Positions 40,901-49,900 of a stretch of 64,000 nt of DNA are shown piece by piece. Location: the NCBI GenBank assembly GCA_963576565.1, contig OY755047.1, positions 30,727,351-30,791,350 on the forward strand, in the 5' to 3' direction. Source of the DNA: Aspidapion aeneum. Taxonomy: Eukaryota > Arthropoda > Insecta > Coleoptera > Brentidae. Position 1 is the stretch's first letter; every line of letters starts with the position of its first letter. The position numbers and the translations under genes are program-made. Below the pieces are notes generated by a model, which was not told the origin of the DNA, searched no databases, and was given only the letters and a program-made list of their open reading frames with translations.

Positions 40901-43900
40901 GTATAAAAGGAAAGCAAGCACCAAGTAAAAGTACGAAAGTTTTTGCTGCTCCCTCAAAAATAGTGGGTGGTAGAAGAAAACGCAAGCTATATTTGGATTC
41001 AGGGCGTCGTCTTACATAAGAATCAGCGGAAATAATTCCAGGGCTCACGATTTTTTTTTGCAGACCAGTAATTTGTATCTAGGGCGCTAAAACTAACCTT
41101 TGTAAATTACTTGGGTAAAAGTATTGAGATTTGGTCAACTTACCTTAATAATAACCTAGATAAGAGATTTTAATCATTTTTTATTTCTGATTTACCAATT
41201 CTCAAATCAATATTTTTGTAAAAAAATTTGTGTTTGGGGTTTCTGAAATAAGAGTACTCTAAGTACATTAAAATAAGTTTAACTTTGTGTGTGCCTTAAT
41301 AAAATTCCTATCACCTTTAGTCAAACAATTATAACTTATATTTCGTCGTTGCGGTGTTCTTGCCGTAACAGCCTATGAGTTTTAAGAGCATAGGAACAAG
41401 CTTTATAAAAAAATTAGTGAAAAGACTGATAAAGTAAGCTGAATAAATCTGTCTGAACTCATCTTCGCCTCTAACCGAATTGGCATTATTGTTTGTCTTT
41501 GTGTGGTTTATCCTTAAGACGTATTTTCGAGGGTATTTAGTAGTACCTCAAAAATTTCAATAATTTTGAATTTTATTTTTATATTTTGGCGATATAACCC
41601 GAGTACAATATTTGAAAATAAGTAAATGTTGTTTAAAGTGCAAAATCATCTAAAAATTTTATATTGTTACTTCTATATATTTTATAGATTTTTGTCCACT
41701 TTTAAAACACGAAAATTCTTTACGTTATTTCAATAGCTACTAGGGTAACCTTCGCTAGTTGGAGGGGTTTTTTTCGATGTCGAATAAGATGGATAGACAA
41801 AAATGGAAAACATAAAAAAACTTGTTTACACTCGAAGAAAAATCTTAAATAATATCGGATACTTATTTAATTAGCCAAATGACTAAACACTTTTTTAATA
41901 TAGAAATTATGGCTGCTGAAGTCCGAGTTAAATGTCTTTGGGATGAGCCGAGATTCCACGTTGATGGACCTCCGATGTACGTCTTGTGGAAACTTCGGGA
42001 CACCAACCAAATTATTTCTATGGACAGACGGAAGGTTACAAAAACGTAAGTTTTCTTTTTTATAATTATTATTAATTGTTAAATTTTTTTAGAAACAAAA
42101 TTTCGGACTTTGCGTTTATTTATTTGAAACACGTTTCGGTTAGTATCTCTAACCGTTTTCAAGTGTAAGCTAAACAATTCAGTCTATAGACTACTATTTA
42201 TACTACTTGGTGTGCAGTCAGATGTGACGGCCCGCCCTCTTTTTAATCCTAAGACGCTTGTTTTCCTTAAGGAGTGGTTTCCATATGTTTGGCATGTCCG
42301 TGCTTGGTTGACTGAAAACTTCTTTATTCTGCATTATAAACGCAGCTTCAATAAACTTTCGTTTTCGCCAATGCGACTCCTTATGCAAAACTTTAGCTTC
42401 TGACCACTGAATCCTGTGATCATTTGACCATGCGTGATCCGCCAAACTGGATTTTTCAATATCCCCTAATTGGGTACTTTTTAGATGTTCATTTACCACA
42501 CTCACACGGGATTTCGTAAATAAATTCCTTATTATTTGAGGGATTTTCTGGTTTTGTTTTAGTTACAAAACTTCTTATCGTATTTTCCGATGAAAATACT
42601 GCTTTTAGTTTTTTGTTTCTCTCGTATCTCGGTAGATGGCGCCTCTTGCTATAGTTCGCTCACTAATTACATTTAATTAGAGACAAAACCATCTGATTAA
42701 CTTCGCAAGATTTGTCACATTGACCAGCAGTGTTCTGAGGAGTCCCATAAGGACGAAACGGTTAACTGTCAACACTTATTAGGTGTCCATTAGATCTTGG
42801 ACCCCCGTGAGGTTAAGCTTTCAGGCTACCCACGGAAAAATATAAGGGAAACAAAAAACTCCTTTTTGCCCGATTAGCCACGAAACTTGTTTGATTTTTA
42901 AATTCACGGGTACGAAATTCCACGTTTGTTATATTATAGTGTTTGGCTATTCCTCTTATGTTTTTTGAACATATGGAATGTTAATAACACCCAACAGATT
43001 ATTATTTTGAGATTTTGCCACATTTGGTTTGTTTTTAATTTTAGAGGTCGTTGAGCTTATTAATTTCTCGGAATAACAATTCTGTTGAAAGTCCTTTTAA
43101 AGGTTGTTAATTTCTTTAGTTAATTCTTTATTATTACTACTGAAGATTTTTTAGCTCTTCAAAACTGGAGAGAGGAGTGAAATGTTTTCATGCGCTGCGT
43201 TTATATAAAAAATATGATTTGAAAATTTGAAATTATTGAACTTACGATGTGAGCCAGTCGGTCTTCCTTCTTCTCTTCTCTTCTTGGGATCCCTGGGGAA
43301 GAGTCAGTCAGTCGTCACAATTAATTTTCGATAGAAATGTAAAATAATTAGCGCCTGGAATGGCAAAAAAACATCAGCAAAATTGAGCTGTACCACGCGA
43401 CCGTATCCGTGTCAATATTTTATTGCAACTGATTTGGCGAAAAAAGTACAGCGACCGAGTTTGGATTAAATTCCGAACAAGGTGGCTGCTCAAAAAAAAA
43501 CTTAATAAAAAAAAAGCAATGAAAATTCAACACTCCCCGACCAAAAGGCGTTATAGCCTTTTGCAGGAAAAAAAAATATTTAAAATAAAAAAAATAAAAA
43601 AAACTATCCAAAAATTCAAGGAAAAAAAAATAAACCCAATAAGTTTAATTAAAAATTTTTAATTAAGAAAAAAAAATGTTTTCCAGAGGAAGATTAAATT
43701 TCCCAATTTATAACTATATGTAAGACAAACACACTAGAAACAAAAAAAAGTCGGTAGGAATTCACTTTTCTACAGGTAAAGGGCATAGTTTAACCAATGG
43801 ACGTTCGAGCGTGCCATTGGTCGTTTTAGGCGTGGCAATGCGTGCTATGCCGTCTGCACCATATTTTAGCGATAAAATACGACCAAGAACCCATTGAGTG

Positions 43901-46900
43901 GGGGGCAGGTTGTCAGATTTGATAACAACAAGAGTGCCTATTTCAGGCTGAGTGCCTTGGTCAAATACTCGACATGCCAGCGTTTCCAAAACTCTTGGTG
44001 CAGACGCTGTAGCAGCTGCCATCGAGATAAGCGGTTATAAGAAACAGAGGTCATATCGGGAACTGGCAGAGCAGACACAGGCTCCATATTTAAAAAATGG
44101 TTTGGGGTTAAAGCGTTAATGTCATTGATCATGATCAGAGGACATCGCTATTAAAGGACGACTAGTTATGACGGCTTCAATTAATGTCAAAACAGTCAAA
44201 AATTCCTCATATGTAAGGATTTGATCACCGATTACACGTTTTAAATGCGTTTTAACCGATTTAATTCCCGACTCCCATAATCCCCCAAAGTGAGGGGCAG
44301 ATGGAGGGTTAAAGTGCCATGCAATCGATTCTTGAGCTGTAGCTTCTTGCATAAGCTTAATTTGCCTATTAGCTCCAATAAAATTCGAACCTTGGTCGCT
44401 GAATAGTACGTTAACTTCACGTCTCGCTTTAAATCTTTGGAGGGCAGCTAAAAATACTTCGGACGAAAGGTCACTAGCTAATTCCAGGTGAACTGCGCCA
44501 ATACTATAACATTTAAACAGGACTAAATAAGCTTTGCAAGTTCGAAGCCCTCTGTAGCGCGCGGCCGATAAGACGATTTGAAAGGGTCCTCCAAAATCAA
44601 CGCCTGAATGCGAAAAACTCTTTAATTGGGAGAGACGCGTGAGAGGCAAATTTCCCATTTGAGGCTCATAATTTTTCGGATTAAGTCGCCAACAATTTAA
44701 ACATTTACTTAAGACCGTTCTTATAGCTCTCTTTGGCGACAAAATCCAAAATCGTTGCGCTAAAAGAAACTCTAAAGTGCGGAGCCCTGCATGTAAATGT
44801 ATTTTATGATAATACTCGATGATAAGCGTGGTCAGTCTGGATTGGCGGGGTAACAAAACTGGGTGTTTAGCCTCATATGGCAATGTTGAGAATTTTAAGC
44901 GACCACCAACCCTTAAAAGGCCAATTTTATCAACAAAAACGTGTAATTTTTTGAGGGGCTTGGAAAAACCTTGATTGCTATTTAAATCATTTTTAAAATA
45001 GGTTTGCTGAGTATATAAAATCAAAAAATGTAAGGTATCATTTTTTTCAATCAAGGTAACATAACCTACTCGTTTAGTAGTTCGATCTCGTGTATTAAAA
45101 ATAAATCGTAAAACGATGCATAAAACCTAACAATTTCGAAAAAGACGAATAATAATTTAAAATAGATTCCAAAAAATGGTCACTCTGCGTTACAAATAAA
45201 TTGAGCGTACGTGCTTCCGCAGGTGCCATAGTAGAAGCACCAGGCACAAAAATCGGCCAAGTTCCGTGCAAATCTAACAAAAAAGTGGGGCCTTCAAACC
45301 ATTCATTTAGCGACAAAAACTCTGATGGGAAAATGCCTCGACTACCCGAATCAGTGATTTTTAATTTTGTGTTAATATAAAACCAAAATTCAGATCCTAA
45401 TTTTTCATGAATATATGAAACTCTATTCCTCACGAAGTTATGCCAACGGCTCGGATGCGATTTTATCCAGCACAGGGCTATTTGTGAATCTGACCAAGCA
45501 CAGATTTTTCGAAAATTCAGCTTGTAAATTTCAAGAACATAGGAAATCAATTTTGCGAGTAGCACGCATGCGCAAAGTTCAAGTCGTGCAATGGTGCATT
45601 TTTGTTTCAATGGGGCGTTTTTGAGATAATAAATTTTAGAGTTAAGTTCTCACAATTAAAACTTCGCAGGTATACTACGGCGCACATGCCTCTTTCGCTG
45701 GCGTCACAAAAACCATGTAACTCAAAATTTTGAGCCTGGTCAGGTAAAATTGAGACAGCTATTTGAGACAAAAGATGTACCTCAGATAAAAACTTATCCC
45801 ATAATCGAATTATTTCCATGGAAGGCGTCCCAACCAACTTTATCTTCCCATAATCTTTGAATAAGGTATTTTTTAAAAAAAGTTACTGGTGCAAGACAGC
45901 CGAGCGGGTCAAAAATACGGGCTAAAATTGATAACATAGACCGTTTGGTGCATGTAGATTGTTGGGAGTTCACCAAAAATTTAAAACAATCCACGGTAGG
46001 GTTCCATTGTAAGCCAAGAATTTTTAAAAAGACATCATTGAGGTCATCGGATTCAAAAGAAAGCGGATTACTACATAAAAGTGAGGGTGAAAAATGCGAT
46101 AAAACTGAGGGTTCGTTACTGGACCACTTCCGTAACTCAAATCCACCCCTTTGAAACAAAGAAATAAGTTCATCGCGCAGAGACTCTGCGCATGCGTAAT
46201 CAGATGCCCCTGAGCAGATATCGTCTATATAGGTCATTTTTGAACGCTTCGGCGGCTAATGGAAAATCTTTACCATCAGTGTTAGCTAACTCAATTAAAA
46301 CGCGATTAGCTCAAAAAGGACTACAACTTAGTCCATAAACAACAGTTTTTAAATAAAAATCTTGGGGGTCGTCCCTAGGGTCAAACCGCCAAATGATGCG
46401 CTGGTAAGTCCAATGCTCAGGCGTCATTAAAATATTTCTAAACATTTGCTTTACGTCGGCGCAAAGTACATATTTATGTAACCGAAAATTTAATAAAATC
46501 GTTACAATATGTTTCTGTAATTTGGGTCCCTTTAATAAACAAGAGTTTAAACTTTGATTGGCAACAGTAAAACTTCCATTAAAGACGACGCGTAAACGCG
46601 TTGTGCAACTTTCAGGGCGCAAGACGCAATGATGCGGAATCCAAAAAGAATTTGACGTAAAGGACTGGTCTTGAACTGGTTCCATATGTCCTGAATTTAA
46701 AATTTCGCGAATAAAATCCCGGTATTCTTCATACAACTCCGGAGTTTTTAAAAGACGACGTTCAAGCGAAAAAAAAAACGATTTAAAGCGACTTCCCTAC
46801 AACCAGGGAAACTAGGCGAATTAATTTTAAACGGGAGCGAAACGACGAATTTTCCCGTCGAAGTGCGCGAATAAGTGTCTACAAAAATTTTTTCTGCGAG

Positions 46901-49900
46901 AGAGTCTTCGGGAGAAACACAAATTTTAGTAGGCACGGATTCAAACTCCCAAAATCGTTGTAAAACCACCTCTAGCGGGGGTTGTGACGCGTCAGAATTA
47001 ATAGTCAAAAGCGAGATTGGCGAATTATTTGCGTTCCTAACGGCCATTCTCCCCAAAACAATATAACCAAAGATAGTTTTTATCGCGACCGGTTGTTGGT
47101 CATCTGAGCCGTAGATACAATCACCCTGTAAAATTCGACCAAAAGAATCAGCTCCTAGTAAACAATCAACCCTGGAAAGGATATGAAAATTGGGATCAGC
47201 AAAGTTCAAATTTAGAAGGTGCGGCCAATTGTCTCTACATAGTGGTCTGGAGGGCATGTGTTCACTAATTTTATTTACAACAACAGCCTCGGTATTTAAA
47301 AAAAAATCATTTCTTTCGACTGGCTTAAAACAAAGATTAACTCGCCCATTGCTAATGGACGTTTCCATGTCTCCCAAACCCCTAACTTGTACAGAAAAAG
47401 TTTCCTTAATTAATCCCAAGCGACTTACTGCCTTTTGAGTGATAAAAGACATCATTGAGCCGCAGTCAATAATGCAGCGAAAAATTTGAAAATGCTCAAA
47501 CTTATCTTTTATCGCGATAAGAGAGGTAGCCAATAAAGTAGCGGTTCCCTGTGATTGCAAGGAATAGGTATTAATTGAGGTAGAGGTAGAGGGTTGAGTG
47601 TTTATATGTGGATTTTGCCCATTTTCCTCCTACTGGGGGTTAGTAAGAGGGGGTGCGTTTTGACTTGCAGGTCAAGTGGGAACCCGAGATGAACCCCTTT
47701 CAAAGTGAAGTAAACTATGATGTAATTTTGAGTTACATTGTCGACACGATTTGGTTGATTTACAGGTACGAAGTTCGTGAAAACCACTACTCAAACAATT
47801 AAAACAAATTCGTTTTGATTTACAAAAATTGTAGCGTTCAAATGGGGTTTTATTTAAAAATAAAGGGCACTGATACAATTGATGATAAGCGAGCGGGTTA
47901 CATAATAAACATCTCACAGCGACCGCCATGGGCGGGGTTTGTGGAAAGGATTGCGATGCGGGTGGGTTGCGTTGATCCACAAAAAAACTTTCGGTACTTC
48001 TATAATGGGGTTTAGCGTGCGATTTTTGTTTTTGGGGAGGTTTTGAAACAGGGGTTGATTGATTAGTCATTTGGAGTGTATCATAAACAACACAATATTT
48101 TGTTAGCGTGTCTATCAACTGACGATAAGAAGGAATCGTGTTGGAGCCATGTTCCAACTCAAAGCGCGTGGCCGTAGCAGTATCCAAACCTTTAAGTACC
48201 ATCATAATAAGAGGAAAATCCCAAGCGTCCGTATCATAACCTAACTTTTTGAGAGCGGCCAAATTTTCCGAGTACGTGTCTATTAAGCTGCGAAGCGAAT
48301 TGGAGTCGTCCGGTTTAATTTTTTCAAAATTATCTTAAATTGACCAGTGCGACTGCGCAATAAGACGAGGGTTAGAAAATCTCTTTTTTAATGCGTCATA
48401 AGCTATGGGATAATTATGCTCGGTCAAGGGCAGAGCCGACACTACCGATTGAGCGGTTCCTTTACAGGAACTAATCAAATATTGAAATTTTTCCCGATTA
48501 GAAATAAAACTCACATTGTGCACTAGAGAGTCATAAATATCTAGCCACGATTGGAAAGACTTGTAGTCACCGTGAAAACTAGGCACCGAAAGTTGAGCTA
48601 ATTTTGGCGCAGAAAAGTTAGGACCGGAGTGCAAAAATGTACTTTGGTTCATAGCTTGGTTTGGAGCTACGCTACTGCGGCGATTTGCAGGCAAAGAAAA
48701 ATTTATAGGCTGATCTTTGTCAAACAAATCGTTAAAAATTGCCATAATTTCATAATAATCATTTAAAAAAGAATCGCACATTAAACTTTCAACATTTAAA
48801 TCGCAATCAGGTGAATTTGTGTTTTCAAAAATCCTTCTTCACGTCTTCAAGCTCTAAACCGCGAACCTTAAATAAGCTATGTAGGGAGGAGTCCTGTTTA
48901 GCCCTTCTGGCTAAGTCCAGGACAATGGCGATCTCACTTAGGCAAGAAGCTCTATTAGCTTTATGTTTTTTCAACTTAGCTAAAACCGCAGGAGTTGCCA
49001 TGACTAAGCAAACAAATTTGTAAAAAAAATCTCTACAAAAAAAGTTAAAAATATGTCTGCTTTACCAAAACCTATATGCCCTTTTTGCACAAAAAGCAAA
49101 GTATCTATCAACAAAAAATCTCTTAAAAATTAAAATTGCGTGTGTTTGCCTTCCACAAGTAAAATCTTTTTTAATTTTATTGTAAATAACAACAAAATAA
49201 ATTTAAAATTTTAACGATTAAAGTTTAAATTTGATCAAAAAAACAATTGCTCATGACTGATATAAAAACAATAATCTGAGAAAAAAAGGAAGTCCCAACC
49301 TAGAAATATGGCTCACAAAAAATACAATGCGGTCAACCGAAAACGTAAAACCACGTTTTCGGTTCACGAAAAATTCAAATGAATAGACAAAAACATTGTC
49401 TGGGAGCTCATATTCGGAGAGAAGGACCATGAAGATTTTTTAGCTCTTCAAAACTGGAGAGAGGAGTGAAATGTTTTCATGCGCTGCGTTTATATAAAAA
49501 AATATGATTTGAAAATTTGAAATTATTGAACTTACGATGTGAGCCAGTCGGTCTTCCTTCTTCTCTTCTCTTCTTGGGATCCCTGGGGAAGAGTCACAAT
49601 TAATTTTCGATAGAAATGTGAAATAATTAGCGCCTGGAATGGCAAAAAACATCAGCAAAATTGAGCTGCACCACGCGACCGTATCCGTGTCAATATTTTA
49701 TTGCAACTGATTTCGCGAAAAAAGTACAGCGACCGAGTTTGGATTAAATTCCGAACAAGGTGGCTGCTCAAAAAAAAATTTAATTAAAAAAAAAGCAATG
49801 AAAATTCAACAACTACAAATACAAACTTTTTATAACCCCTTGTTTTGTAGCAACAGAATGATTAGACTTAAAATTTAGGTACTGTCTCTTGTGTGTAGGT

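Larger units (their letters stand above)
42218..43140 (-). pseudogene. Penelope-like element, 3' part (split by Pao/BEL)
   Basis: The - strand frame 42505-42218 encodes the PLE C-terminal tail ([53 protein letters not shown]). Upstream sequence to 43140 aligns with the plus-strand PLE at 12430-12700. It is interrupted by a 325-bp insertion (about 42603-42926) carrying a hammerhead ribozyme, then by the Pao/BEL element, and resumes at 49812. Confidence 0.85.
43141..49811 (-). mobile_element. Pao/BEL LTR retrotransposon, full length but inactivated
   Basis: Two LTRs (43141-43532 and 49430-49811) flank gag, protease, RT, RNase H, integrase and a C-terminal domain in BEL order, all on the - strand. 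The target duplication ACTAC is at 43136-43140 and 49812-49816. The insertion splits a Penelope-like element, and the PLE copy near 12390 shows the corresponding uninterrupted sequence. The polyprotein has at least seven stops or frameshifts. Confidence 0.95.

Noticed and set aside
43423..43662. Lys-rich 79-residue frame near the Pao/BEL 3' LTR
   Set aside because: It is a translation of A-rich LTR and adjacent sequence, not a gene.
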